Shown here: one piece after another, positions 16,465 through 25,213 of the stretch | How the letters are laid out: each line of letters starts with the position of its first letter | Numbering within the stretch: position 1 is the stretch's first letter | Assembly: GCF_046546475.1 (NCBI RefSeq) | Contig: NZ_JBKGXS010000006.1 | Span: 256,970-320,969, forward strand | Source of the DNA: Pseudonocardia phyllosphaerae | GTDB lineage: Bacteria; Actinomycetota; Actinomycetes; Mycobacteriales; Pseudonocardiaceae | DNA length: 64,000 nt | Reading direction: 5' to 3' | Notes under the pieces: model-generated | The model's input: the letters and a program-made list of their open reading frames with translations, nothing else | Databases searched by the model: none | Told to the model about the DNA's origin: nothing | Program-made: the position numbers and the translations under genes

Positions 16465-19433
16465 CGGGTGCCCTCCTGCGCCGGTACGGCGCCGTTCGAC
16501 TCCGGCGGCCCCGCCGACAGGTCCCGTCCCTCCGGCCCGACGAGCTGCAGGAACGCGTCCTCCAGCCGGCCGCGTGGCCCGGCGGCGCTCACCCCGACCC
16601 CGGCCCGCACCAGCGCGGCGACGACGGTCTCCCGCGGCGTCCCGTCGAGGTGGGCGTGCACGACGCCCGGCTCGTCCCCGGTGACGACGTCGGTGACCCC
16701 GTCCAGCCCGGCCAGCACGTCCGAGGCCCGCCCGGTCGCGTCGACGGTGAACGACGAGCCGCCCCCTGCCGCGGTCAGCTCGGCGACGGTGCCGTCGGCG
16801 ACGACCGTCCCCCGGTGCACCACGACGACGTCGGTGCAGGTCTGCTCCACTTCGGCCAGCAGGTGCGAGGACACCAGCACCGTGCGCCCGCCGGAGGCAT
16901 AGCGGCGCAGCAGCTCGCGCATCGCGTGGATCTGCGGCGGGTCGAGCCCGTTGGTCGGCTCGTCGAGGATCAGCAGCTCCGGCAGGCCGAGCATCGCCTG
17001 GGCGATCGCCAGCCGCTGCCGCATGCCCTGGGAGTACGTCCCGACCCGGCGGTGCACCGAGTCGCCGAGCCCGGCGATGTCCAGCGCCTCGTTCATCCGG
17101 GCGTCCGCGCTGGGCCGTCCGGTGGCCTCCCAGTACAGCCGCAGGTTGTCCGCGCCGGACAGGTGCGGCAGGAACCCCGGCCCCTCGACGAACGCGCCGA
17201 TCCGGGAGAGCACCGGAGCCCCGGGCCGGATCGGGCGGCCGAACGCCCGCATCTCGCCACCGGTGGGCGCGATCAGCCCGAGCAGCATCCGCAGCACAGT
17301 GGTCTTGCCGGCGCCGTTCGGGCCGAGGAGCCCGAGCACGGCGCCGCGCGGCACGGTGAACGACACGTCGGAGACGGCCCGGAAGCCGTTGCGGTAGGTC
17401 TTGGCGAGGCCCACGACCTCCAGCGGCGGCGCGTCCGCTGCGGCACCGCCGCCCGCTGCGGGTGTGCCACCGGGGCGGGGGTCACCGTGCTGCGGAAGCG
17501 GCCCGGGCGCCTCGTCGGCCGCGGTCCGCCGCCGGCGCAGCACCGCCGCCACCAGCCACGCGACCAGCGCGGCGGCGAGCACCCCGGCGATCCCGAGCAG
17601 CGGCCACACCGGCACCGACGACGTCGAGCTGTCGCTGCCGGGCACCTGCGGCACCGTCACCTCGCCACCGGTGTCCCGGCCGCCTGCGAGCCCGACCCGC
17701 CACACCGCGGCCCCGTTACCGGACGCGTAGCCCTGGTCGGTCGTCGCGAACCCCACGGCGAGCCGGCTGCCGGCCGGGACGGGCGCGACGACGCCGGGCA
17801 GCGTGACCGTCACCTCCGCGCCGCCGGTGGCGGGCACCGGCACCCGGACGGGGGCGACGGCGTTGCCGAGCAGGGTGCTGCGCCCGTCCGGGGTGAGTGC
17901 GGTGACCGACCCGAACAGCACGGCCTCGGCGGGTGCGGGCTGGCCGGGCACCCGTGACACCGCGATCCGGACCCGCGGTGAGCCCGCGACCTGCAGCGCA
18001 TCGGGCAGCGGATCGGACACGAACCGCGCCGTCTGGCCGGGGGCGGACGTCCCGCCGATCGAGCCCAGCGAACCCAGGGACCCGAGTGCGGACCCGAGGC
18101 CGGGCAGCGAGGTGATCGTCGCCGGGTTCCCGCCCGGCGGGTGCACGACCGGCTGCGGGGCCCCGCCCAGCGCGACTCCCGTCGTCGGCGTGCTGCGCTC
18201 GGGGGCGCCGGGCAGCCCCGGGTATCCGTCGGCGACGACCGTGCGCCCGGTCGGGGTGTCCCCGCGCGTGCGCACCCCGGAGCGCACCTCGTAGGAGAAC
18301 GCGGCCCCGGCGAGCGCGCCGCTGCGGCCGTCTCCGGCCGGGAGCCCGCGCAGGTGCTGGTCGAACCAGTCGCCGATCCGGGCCCGGACGCGGTCGTCGG
18401 GGGAGCCGCCGTCGTGCCCGCCTGCGAACCACAGCACCGACACCGGGGTGCCGTGCGCGGCGATCTGGCGGGCGTTGGCGTCGGCCTGGTCGAGGCCGAA
18501 CAGGGTGTCCTGCTCGCCCTGTACGAGCAGGGTGGGCGCGGTGATCCGGCCGGTCACCGTCGACGGCGACGACCGCCGCAGCAGCTCGGCGAGCTCGGGG
18601 GAGACGCGGCCGGTGGTGGCCGTGTCGGCGTAGGCGGCGCAGATCCGCGGGTCGAACCGGCCGCAGGTCGGTGACCCGGGCCGGGGACCGCCGCCCCCGC
18701 CGGCGAAACCGCCGCCGGGGGTGCCGGTGACCCGGCCGCCGGAGCCGAAGAACACCCCGGCCCAGCCGCTCTTGAACACTCCGTCCCCGGACGCGGCACC
18801 GCGGGCCGGTGTGTCGGCGGGCACCGGCCCGGGGGCCGACGCGTTCGGGAACAGCGCCTGGCCGAGGTCGTTCCAGGCGATCACCGGGGCGATCGCGTCG
18901 ACCCGGCGGTCGTACCCGGCGAGCAGCAGGGACAGCCCACCGCCGTAGGACCCGCCGGTGACGCCGACCCGCGGGTCGCCCGGTCCGTCACGCTGCACCT
19001 CGGGGCGGGTGGCGAGCCGGTCGAGCAGCCGGGACGCGTCGGCGACCTCGCGGTCGGGGTCGTCGAGCCCGATCACGCCGCCGCTGGCGCCGAAGCCGCG
19101 CGCGGTCCAGGTCTGCACGACGTAGCCGCGCCCGGCGAGCTCGCGTGCGTCGGAGTCGACGCTCGCCTTCGTCGCCCCGAACCCGTGTGCGACGAGCACC
19201 GCGGGTGCCGGGGACGCCGCCGTCGCGCCCGCCGGGACGTAGAGGGCCGTGTCCAGGTCGACGCGCTCGCGCGATCCGGGCGCCGCCGGGACGGCGACCT
19301 GCTCCTGCTCGACCCGCACCGTGCCGCCGTCGGACCCGGTGTCCGCGGCGGCGACCCCGGCTCCGGGGAGCAGGCCGAGTACGACCGCCGTCACCAGCAG
19401 GGGGACGGTCCGGATCCGGGAGCGCACGGGCAC
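16461..19433 (-). CDS. exported CocE/S15-type hydrolase fused to an ABC ATPase
   Basis: One 990-residue chain joins two functions. Residues 1-30 form a signal peptide. Residues about 45-340 are an alpha/beta hydrolase with nucleophile motif GGSYGG (Ser near 161), acid in VQGEQDTLFG (near 308) and His in WFAGGHDGG (near 338), like CocE/X-Pro dipeptidyl-peptidases; a beta-sandwich of the X-Pro peptidase C-terminal type runs to about 600. A transmembrane helix follows (about 608-632), ended by RRRR. The remainder is an ABC ATPase with GPNGAGKTT (near 708), signature SQGMRQRLAIAQ, and Walker B LLILDEPTNGLD. The topology puts the hydrolase outside and the ATPase inside. The GTG at 19433 is preceded by a leaderless -10. 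Confidence 0.9.
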   Translation of the reverse strand: MPVRSRIRTVPLLVTAVVLGLLPGAGVAAADTGSDGGTVRVEQEQVAVPAAPGSRERVDLDTALYVPAGATAASPAPAVLVAHGFGATKASVDSDARELAGRGYVVQTWTARGFGASGGVIGLDDPDREVADASRLLDRLATRPEVQRDGPGDPRVGVTGGSYGGGLSLLLAGYDRRVDAIAPVIAWNDLGQALFPNASAPGPVPADTPARGAASGDGVFKSGWAGVFFGSGGRVTGTPGGGFAGGGGGPRPGSPTCGRFDPRICAAYADTATTGRVSPELAELLRRSSPSTVTGRITAPTLLVQGEQDTLFGLDQADANARQIAAHGTPVSVLWFAGGHDGGSPDDRVRARIGDWFDQHLRGLPAGDGRSGALAGAAFSYEVRSGVRTRGDTPTGRTVVADGYPGLPGAPERSTPTTGVALGGAPQPVVHPPGGNPATITSLPGLGSALGSLGSLGSIGGTSAPGQTARFVSDPLPDALQVAGSPRVRIAVSRVPGQPAPAEAVLFGSVTALTPDGRSTLLGNAVAPVRVPVPATGGAEVTVTLPGVVAPVPAGSRLAVGFATTDQGYASGNGAAVWRVGLAGGRDTGGEVTVPQVPGSDSSTSSVPVWPLLGIAGVLAAALVAWLVAAVLRRRRTAADEAPGPLPQHGDPRPGGTPAAGGGAAADAPPLEVVGLAKTYRNGFRAVSDVSFTVPRGAVLGLLGPNGAGKTTVLRMLLGLIAPTGGEMRAFGRPIRPGAPVLSRIGAFVEGPGFLPHLSGADNLRLYWEATGRPSADARMNEALDIAGLGDSVHRRVGTYSQGMRQRLAIAQAMLGLPELLILDEPTNGLDPPQIHAMRELLRRYASGGRTVLVSSHLLAEVEQTCTDVVVVHRGTVVADGTVAELTAAGGGSSFTVDATGRASDVLAGLDGVTDVVTGDEPGVVHAHLDGTPRETVVAALVRAGVGVSAAGPRGRLEDAFLQLVGPEGRDLSAGPPESNGAVPAQEGTR

Positions 19434-19440
19434 GAGATCG

Positions 19441-19446
19441 ACGCTA
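19441..19446 (-). promoter_or_regulatory. -10 element (TAGCGT) of hydrolase-ATPase gene
   Basis: TAGCGT on the minus strand is 7 bases before the GTG at 19433, arguing for a leaderless mRNA and fixing the start of this long fusion protein. The gap 19447-19789 to the divergent terC gene (343 bases) shows no other gene. Confidence 0.5.
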
Positions 19447-19789
19447 CGCAGGTCCGGTCGCCGCCGCCCGTGGCCGGAGTGGATCACCGTTGATCCGCGG
19501 GCCGGGCCCCGATCGGGCTACGACGGACGGACGAGCAGGAAAGGGACCGATCGGGTGCCGTCGGTCACGCGGGCTCGCCACGTAACGGTCCGTGGGTCCA
19601 CACTGCTCGCGTACCGCTGGGGGAGTATCCCGCTCGCGGTGGTGTCGTCAACACGGTGGCGGCGGCGGACGGGCATCGGCCCGGTCCCCGGCCGGACCCG
19701 GCACCATCGGCCACGTCCACGCCCGTTCCGGGCGGAGTGGTGGGAGAGACCCGGGGCCAGTGAACGCTGCCCTGGGTTGGAGGACCCCC

Positions 19790-20884
19790 GTGAACGTGCC
19801 CTTCTGGGTCTGGTTGCTCACGATCGCCGGATTCGTCGTCATCGTCGGCGCGGATCTGTTCCTGAACGACCACAAGCCGCACGCCGTCACCCTCGGCGAG
19901 GTGACCCGCTGGGTCGTGTTCTACGTGGCGCTGGCCGCCGCGTTCGCCGTCGGGCTGTGGTTCTTCGCCGGCCCGACGCCGGCCGGTGAGTTCGTCGCCG
20001 GCTATCTCACCGAGTACTCGTTGTCGGTCGACAACCTGTTCGTCTTCCTGATCATCATGTCGTCGTTCAAGGTGCCGGTGGTCCACCAGCACAAGGTGCT
20101 GCTGGTCGGCGTCGTGATCGCGCTGATCATGCGGAGCGTCTTCATCGCGGCCGGCGCCGCGGTGCTCGAACACTTCACCTGGGTGTTCTTCCTGTTCGCC
20201 GCGTTCCTGATCTACACCGCGGTGTCGCTGGTGCGCCAGGCCTCCTCCGGCGAGGGCGAGGAGTGGGAGGAGGGCCGCGCGCTGAAGCTGCTGCGCAAGG
20301 CCTTCCCGGTGACCGACGACTACCACGGCGCGAAGACCACCGTGAAGATCGCCGGCAAGCGCTGGCTGACCCCGATGCTCGTCGTGATGGTCGCGATCGG
20401 CGTCACCGACGTCATGTTCGCGCTGGACTCGATCCCGGCGATCTTCGGCCTGACCCAGCACCCGTACCTGGTGTTCACCGCGAACGCGTTCGCCCTGATG
20501 GGGCTGCGCCAGCTCTACTTCCTGCTCGGCGGCCTGCTCGACAAGCTCGTCTTCCTGTCCTACGGCCTGGCCGTCCTGCTGGCGTTCATCGGCGTCAAGC
20601 TGGCGCTGCACGCGCTGCACGAGAACGAGCTGCCGTTCCTCAACGACGGGCAGCCGGTGCCGGTCCCGGAGGTCGGGACCGGGCTGTCGCTGGCGGTCAT
20701 CATCGGGATCCTCACGCTGACCACGGTCATCAGCCTGGTCGCGGTCCGGATGAAGCCGGAGCTGGCCGAGCACGGCGGCGGGATCAGCGCGCCGCCGCTG
20801 GCCCGCACCAAGGCCGAGGCCGCGCGGATCGTCGCCGAGGACGAGAAGGCCGACCACCGCGTCGCCGCCCCGAAGGCGGACTGA
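19790..20884 (+). CDS. TerC family integral membrane protein
   Basis: A 364-residue protein of the TerC/Alx family, linked to metal (manganese) export or tellurium resistance in other bacteria. It has about eight or nine membrane segments and the family's signature charged residues inside helices: EYSLSVDNLFVFLIIM and VTDVMFALDSIPAIFGLTQ, whose Asp residues are thought to bind metal. The GTG at 19790 has TTGGAGGA just upstream and gives the usual short N-terminus NVPFWVW. A GTG at 19760 is in frame but lacks a ribosome site. The C-terminus is a charged cytoplasmic tail. The ion handled here is not known. Confidence 0.92.
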   Translation: MNVPFWVWLLTIAGFVVIVGADLFLNDHKPHAVTLGEVTRWVVFYVALAAAFAVGLWFFAGPTPAGEFVAGYLTEYSLSVDNLFVFLIIMSSFKVPVVHQHKVLLVGVVIALIMRSVFIAAGAAVLEHFTWVFFLFAAFLIYTAVSLVRQASSGEGEEWEEGRALKLLRKAFPVTDDYHGAKTTVKIAGKRWLTPMLVVMVAIGVTDVMFALDSIPAIFGLTQHPYLVFTANAFALMGLRQLYFLLGGLLDKLVFLSYGLAVLLAFIGVKLALHALHENELPFLNDGQPVPVPEVGTGLSLAVIIGILTLTTVISLVAVRMKPELAEHGGGISAPPLARTKAEAARIVAEDEKADHRVAAPKAD

Positions 20885-20916
20885 CCGCTCCGACCCCGCT
20901 ACGGGCCGCGACGCCG

Positions 20917-21420
20917 CTACAGGTGGTGCAGCTCGACGTCGCCGATCCGGCCGTCGTGCAGCGTCAGCGTCATGAAGGTGCAGGTCGGCATCCGGCGGCG
21001 GTCGGTCGGCGACCCGGGGTTGAGCAGCCGCAGCCCGTCGTCCGTGGTGTCCCACGGGATGTGCGAGTGCCCGAAGATCAGCAGGTCGGTGTCCGGGTGG
21101 GCGCGCCGCGCGCGGGCCTCCCGGCCCTGCTTCGGCCCGGTCTCGTGGGTGACCGCGACGCGGACGCCGCCGATCGTGGCCCGGGCGGTCTCGGGCAGCC
21201 GGGCCCGCAGGTCGTCGCCGTCGTTGTTGCCCCAGCAGGCCAGCAGCCGCGCCGACCGGGCCTCGACCCGGTCGAGCAGGTCGGCGGTGCACCAGTCCCC
21301 GGCGTGCACGACGACGTCGGCGGCGTCGACCGCGTCCCACACCGGCCCGGGGAGACCGCCGGAGTAGGCGGCGCCCCGGGCCGGGAAGTGGGTGTCGGAG
21401 ATCAGGACCAGCGAGGTCAG
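20917..21420 (-). CDS. YfcE/MJ0936-type metallophosphoesterase, probable CTG start
   Basis: A small calcineurin-like phosphoesterase (167 residues if started at 21420). Metal-site motifs appear in order: SDTH near the N-terminus, GDW, GNND, THET, and GHSHIP near residue 110. Cells use such enzymes on phosphodiesters or nucleotides; the substrate is unknown. The first ATG, GTG or TTG in the frame is the GTG at 21342, which would remove the essential SDTH motif, and none lies between the upstream stop and that motif. The best candidate is CTG at 21420, overlapping the fkbP stop as CTGA, which fits translational coupling. Function is clear; the start codon is the odd part. Confidence 0.82.
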   Translation of the reverse strand: MTSLVLISDTHFPARGAAYSGGLPGPVWDAVDAADVVVHAGDWCTADLLDRVEARSARLLACWGNNDGDDLRARLPETARATIGGVRVAVTHETGPKQGREARARRAHPDTDLLIFGHSHIPWDTTDDGLRLLNPGSPTDRRRMPTCTFMTLTLHDGRIGDVELHHL

Positions 21421-21794
21421 TTCACGCCGACCAGGTCGCAGACGAACACCAGGGTCTCGTTCGGCGCGATGACGCCGCCGGCACCGCGGGCGCCGTAGCC
21501 CAGGTGCGGCGGGATGACGAGCCGGCGGCGGCCGCCGACCTTCATCCCGGCGACGCCGTTGTCCCAGCCGGAGATGACCTGTCCGGCACCGAGGCCGAAC
21601 TGCAGCGGCTGGCCGCGGTCGTAGGAGTTGTCGAACTCGCGCCCGGTGGACTGCGAGACGCCGACGTAGTTGACGGCGACGGTGTCGCCCGGCTTGGCCT
21701 CGGGGCCGTCGCCGACGATCAGGTCCTCGACGACGAGGTCGGTGGGAAGCGGGCCGTCGACGATCTCGACGGTGGGCTTCTGCGGTGCGGTCAC
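21417..21794 (-). CDS. FKBP-type peptidyl-prolyl cis-trans isomerase
   Basis: A 125-residue FKBP that catalyses proline isomerisation in folding proteins. The FKBP core shows VNYVGVSQSTGREFDNSYDRGQ, QFGLGAGQVISGWDNGVAGM (active-site Trp and the VISGW motif), the GGRRRLVIPPHLGYGARG loop and the final VFVCDLVGV strand. There is no signal peptide, so it acts in the cytoplasm. The phosphoesterase gene overlaps its stop codon downstream, making a two-gene operon. Length and motifs match the single-domain FKBPs of actinobacteria. Confidence 0.95.
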   Translation of the reverse strand: MTAPQKPTVEIVDGPLPTDLVVEDLIVGDGPEAKPGDTVAVNYVGVSQSTGREFDNSYDRGQPLQFGLGAGQVISGWDNGVAGMKVGGRRRLVIPPHLGYGARGAGGVIAPNETLVFVCDLVGVN

Positions 21795-22022
21795 GGTGGT
21801 GCTCCGGTGTCCGGTGGTCCGACGCGGTCGGCTGTCGGGGCCGACCCTGCCAGAGCCGGCCGGGATCCCGTGCGGGGGTTCGGCATGGTGCGCCGCGTGC
21901 GCCCGGAAATCAACTCTGTGGTGACGGTCACGTCTTTGCGATGATCGGTCGCGTCACGACCACGAACGGGTGACATCTCCTGGCGTCGCGGACGGCCGCG
22001 GCGGGAAGGGCGCCGATCGCCG

Positions 22023-23045
22023 ATGATGTCGATCCTCATCTTCGCGGCGGGGGCCGCGCTGCTGATCTACAGCGCCGAGAAGCTGATCACCTACCTGGTC
22101 GGGGCCGCCCGGGGGCTCGCGATCTCGGTGTTCCTGCTCGCGGTGATCTTCACCGGGATCGAGTTCGACGACCTCGTGTTCGGGGTTGCGCTCAACCTGG
22201 AGGGGCTCGACGACGTCGCGCTCGGCGTGGTGTTCGGCACGGTCATCTCGATGGTCGGCGTCGTACTGGCGCTGGCGGCGCTGCTGGTGCCGTGCCGGGT
22301 GCAGGTCCCGCGCGACTACCTGGTGCTGTTCGCGCTCTCGCCGCTGGTGCTGGTCGGCCTGGCGCTCGTCGGGGAGATCGAGACCGGGGTGGCGATCGCG
22401 CTGGTGGCGCTGTTCGTCGCGTTCGTGGCCTACGTCGCGGTGCGCGAGCGCAGCCGCTCGGTCGCGATGTTCCGCGACGAGGAGGTCCTGCAGCACGCGG
22501 GCGGCGGGGGCACGGCGTCCGGCGACCCGTCGCGCACCGCGGACATGACGATCACCTCGAAGCAGCACCTGCCCGGATGGGCGCTGCTCGGGCTCGCCGT
22601 GCTGTCGCTGGTGGGGCTGGTGGTGGGTGCCTGGGTGATGACCGAGGGCACCGAGGGGATCCTGGAGAACTACGAGCTGTCCGGGACGGTGTTCGGCGCG
22701 ACGATCGCCACCCTGGTGCTGACGCTGGAGGACATCTTCCTCACCGTGGAACCGGCCCGGCGCGGGGCGCCGCTGATCGGGATCGGGAACGTCATCGGGT
22801 CGGTGGTGTTCTCGGTGACCGCCAAGCTCGGGATCATCGTGCTCGCCGGCGGCGACATCGAGGTGACGCCCGACGTGTTCGTCTGGCATCTGCCCGCACT
22901 CGTCGTGATGATCGCGTTCTCGACGTATGCGTTGTGGACCGGGCGGCTGCGGCGTTGGCACGGCGCCGTGCTGCTGGGCGCCTACGTCGTCTACTGGATC
23001 GTGAGCTTCACCGTGTTCGGGGTCGTGCCAGCCGACTCCGACTGA
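22023..23045 (+). CDS. cation antiporter, Na+/Ca2+ exchanger superfamily
   Basis: A 340-residue membrane protein with about ten helices in two halves, the layout of the CaCA (sodium/calcium exchanger) superfamily. Each half has an acidic ion-binding repeat: VIFTGIEFDDLVFGVALNLEG in the first and TLVLTLEDIFLTVEPARRG with GIGNVIGSVVFS in the second. A cytoplasmic loop (about residues 140-180) separates them. It may exchange Ca2+ or another cation for H+ or Na+. ATG at 22023 and 22026 are both possible. It converges with pqqE, 28 bases between stops, so it is not part of the PQQ operon, though a role in cation balance near a metal-dependent quinoprotein is tempting. Confidence 0.85.
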   Translation: MMSILIFAAGAALLIYSAEKLITYLVGAARGLAISVFLLAVIFTGIEFDDLVFGVALNLEGLDDVALGVVFGTVISMVGVVLALAALLVPCRVQVPRDYLVLFALSPLVLVGLALVGEIETGVAIALVALFVAFVAYVAVRERSRSVAMFRDEEVLQHAGGGGTASGDPSRTADMTITSKQHLPGWALLGLAVLSLVGLVVGAWVMTEGTEGILENYELSGTVFGATIATLVLTLEDIFLTVEPARRGAPLIGIGNVIGSVVFSVTAKLGIIVLAGGDIEVTPDVFVWHLPALVVMIAFSTYALWTGRLRRWHGAVLLGAYVVYWIVSFTVFGVVPADSD

Positions 23046-23073
23046 GCGCGGCGCAACTCGACCGGGCCGGCTG

Positions 23074-24165
23074 CTACCGGTGCGGCCGGGGCACGAGCTC
23101 GAGCTCCACCGGCCGGTTCGCCCCGGTCCGGTTCGCCTCGGCCACCGCGGTCTCGACGAGGCCGTGCTCGGGGGACAGGTGGCAGACCGGGTCGGTGGCG
23201 GCCGGGTCCCCGGTCAGCTGGAACGCCTGGCAGCGGCAGCCGCCGTGGTCGAGCTCGCGGCGCTCGCAGCTGCGGCACGGGTCCTGCATCCAGTCCGTGC
23301 CGCGGTAGGCGGTGAACAGCGGCGACGTCGTCCAGATCTCGTCCAGCGGGGCGTCCCGCACCGATGCCGGCGGCAGCGGCAGGGTCTGCGCGGCCGGGCA
23401 GGGCAGGGCGTGCCCGTCGGGGGCGACGGTGAGCTGGCGCTGCGCCCACCCGCCCATGCACGGCTTCGGGTAGCGGCCGTAGTAGTCCGGCAGCACGTGC
23501 ACGATCTCCATCCGCCCCGCCAGCCGCTCCCGGGCCGCGGCGACGACGGTCTCGGCGTGGTCGAGCTGCGCCCGCGAGGGCAGCAGCGCCTGCCGGTTGC
23601 GCCAGGCCCAGCCGTAGTACTGGGTGTTCGCCAGCTCGACGCGGTCGGCCGCCAGCTCCTCGACGAGCGCGACGATCTCGGCGATCCGGTCGATGTTCTG
23701 CCGGTGCAGCACGACGTTGACCGTCAGCGGCCAGCCGAGCTCGCGGACCAGCCGGCAGGCCTCGATCTTCCGCTCGAACGAGCGCACCCCGGCGATCCGG
23801 TCCGACGTGCCGGGCTCGTCGGCCTGCACGCTGACCTGCACGTGGTCCAGCCCGGCTGCACGCAGCGCCAGCGCTCGTGGCCGGGACAGCCCGATCGCGC
23901 TGGTCACCAGGTTGGTGTACATCCCCAGCCCGCTGGCGGTGCGGATCAGCTCGGGCAGGTCGCGGCGGAGCAGCGGCTCGCCACCGGACAGGTGGCACTG
24001 CAGCACGCCGAGGTCCGCGGCCTCGGCGAACACCCGCTGCCAGTCGGCGGTGGCCAGCTCGTCGTCGTAGCGGGCCAGCTCGATCGGGTTCGAGCAGTAC
24101 GCGCACGCCAGCGGGCAGCGGTAGGTCAGCTCGGCGAGCAGCCCGAACGGGCGGGGAGCGCTCAT
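23074..24165 (-). CDS. pqqE: PQQ biosynthesis radical SAM enzyme PqqE
   Basis: PqqE forms the Glu-Tyr carbon-carbon bond in the precursor peptide PqqA, with PqqD as chaperone. This 363-residue protein has the radical-SAM cluster motif CPLACAYC (Cys17, Cys21, Cys24), GGEPL for SAM binding, and a C-terminal SPASM domain with auxiliary-cluster cysteines (PCMGGW, PCPAAQ, CRSCERRELDHGGCRC). The start ATG overlaps the pqqD stop by 4 bases (ATGA), as in coupled operons. The order A-B-C-D-E is complete here. It is the last gene of the minus-strand PQQ cluster. Confidence 0.97.
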   Translation of the reverse strand: MSAPRPFGLLAELTYRCPLACAYCSNPIELARYDDELATADWQRVFAEAADLGVLQCHLSGGEPLLRRDLPELIRTASGLGMYTNLVTSAIGLSRPRALALRAAGLDHVQVSVQADEPGTSDRIAGVRSFERKIEACRLVRELGWPLTVNVVLHRQNIDRIAEIVALVEELAADRVELANTQYYGWAWRNRQALLPSRAQLDHAETVVAAARERLAGRMEIVHVLPDYYGRYPKPCMGGWAQRQLTVAPDGHALPCPAAQTLPLPPASVRDAPLDEIWTTSPLFTAYRGTDWMQDPCRSCERRELDHGGCRCQAFQLTGDPAATDPVCHLSPEHGLVETAVAEANRTGANRPVELELVPRPHR

Positions 24166-24449
24166 GTGAGCGCCACCAGGTTCCGGGCGGCGAGCCGGGT
24201 CAGGTAGCCGCGGACCTGCTCGTCGACGGTCGCCGGGTCGGCGCCGTGCAGGGCGACCAGCTCGGCGACGACGTCGTCGACGGTGCGCTCGCCGTCGCAG
24301 CGCTCCAGCACGGCGTGCCCGGTCCGGTTCAGCACGACGACGGTCTCCGGTCCCAGCAGCACCCACCCGCCGGACGCCCGGTCCGGCCGCATCCGCACGT
24401 GTGGCCCGAGCCGGGGGCGGGTGGTGCCGACGGCCTCACGGGTGCGCAC
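24162..24449 (-). CDS. pqqD: PqqA-binding chaperone PqqD
   Basis: PqqD is the RiPP-recognition-element protein that binds the PqqA peptide and presents it to PqqE. The 95-residue sequence has the family strands LGPHVRMRPDRASGGWVLLG and VVLNRTGHAVLERCDGERTV, then two helices (DDVVAELVALHG, VDEQVRGYLTRLAARNLV). The GTG at 24449 overlaps the end of pqqC by 14 bases, so translation is coupled. It is a separate gene and not fused to pqqC, unlike in some methylotrophs. Confidence 0.95.
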   Translation of the reverse strand: MRTREAVGTTRPRLGPHVRMRPDRASGGWVLLGPETVVVLNRTGHAVLERCDGERTVDDVVAELVALHGADPATVDEQVRGYLTRLAARNLVALT

Positions 24450-25209
24450 GGTCGTCCGCGTGGGCAGCGTCGGCGGGGTGGGCAGTGTCGGCCGGGTCGA
24501 TCGGGTGGGCGTGCTCGGTGGCGTCCAGGATCGCCCAGAGCACGTCGCACTTGAAGGTCAGCGCGGCCTCGGCGGCGTCCTGCTGTTCGGGGGTGCGGCA
24601 GTGCGCGGTGACGATCTCCAGGGCGTGCTCGGAGTCGCGCGGGGCCTGGACCAGCCGGTTCCGGAAGTACTGCAGGCCGTCCGGGTCGATCCAGGTGTAG
24701 TAGCGCTCGAACGCGGCGAGCCGCTCGGCCATCAGGTCCGGGGCGAACAGCTCGGTCAGCGACGACGCGACGGCCTCCACCCACGGCCGGGTCCGGGCGA
24801 AGGTCACGTAGGCGTCGACGGCGAACCGGACCCCGGGCCGGACGTGGCGGTGGTCGAGGATCTCCGCGCGGCTCAGCCCGCACGCCTCGCCCAGCCGCAG
24901 CCACGCCTCGATCCCACCGGAGGTGGGCCCGTCGGCGGCGGTGCCGTCGTGGTCCAGGATGCGGCGGATCCAGCGTCGCCGGACCGCGACGTCCGGGCAG
25001 TTCGACAGGATCGCGGCGTCCTTGACCGGGATCGCCTCCTGGTAGGCGAACCGGTTCGCCACCCAGCCGCGGATCTCGCCGGGTGTCAGCGCGCCCTGGT
25101 TCATCCGCAGGTGGAACGGGTGCTGGGAGTGGTACTGCCGGGCGTGCGCGCGCAGCCGGGCGACCAGCTCGTCGGGCGGGGCGCCGGTGCGGTCGTCGAG
25201 GGCGGTCAT
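24436..25209 (-). CDS. pqqC: pyrroloquinoline-quinone synthase PqqC
   Basis: PqqC is the cofactorless oxidase that does the last step, ring closure and eight-electron oxidation to PQQ. The 257-residue protein is the all-helical heme-oxygenase-like fold. Family residues are present in YHSQHPFHLRMNQGALTP, GWVANRFAYQEAIPVKDAAI, RFAVDAYVTFA and FERYYTWIDPDGLQYFRNRL, the last holding the Tyr/Arg active-site pocket. The last 25 residues are a His/Asp/Ala-rich tail absent from typical PqqC; part of it overlaps the pqqD start. It begins 4 bases after the pqqB stop. Confidence 0.97.
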   Translation of the reverse strand: MTALDDRTGAPPDELVARLRAHARQYHSQHPFHLRMNQGALTPGEIRGWVANRFAYQEAIPVKDAAILSNCPDVAVRRRWIRRILDHDGTAADGPTSGGIEAWLRLGEACGLSRAEILDHRHVRPGVRFAVDAYVTFARTRPWVEAVASSLTELFAPDLMAERLAAFERYYTWIDPDGLQYFRNRLVQAPRDSEHALEIVTAHCRTPEQQDAAEAALTFKCDVLWAILDATEHAHPIDPADTAHPADAAHADDRAHP

Positions 25210-25213
25210 GCGC

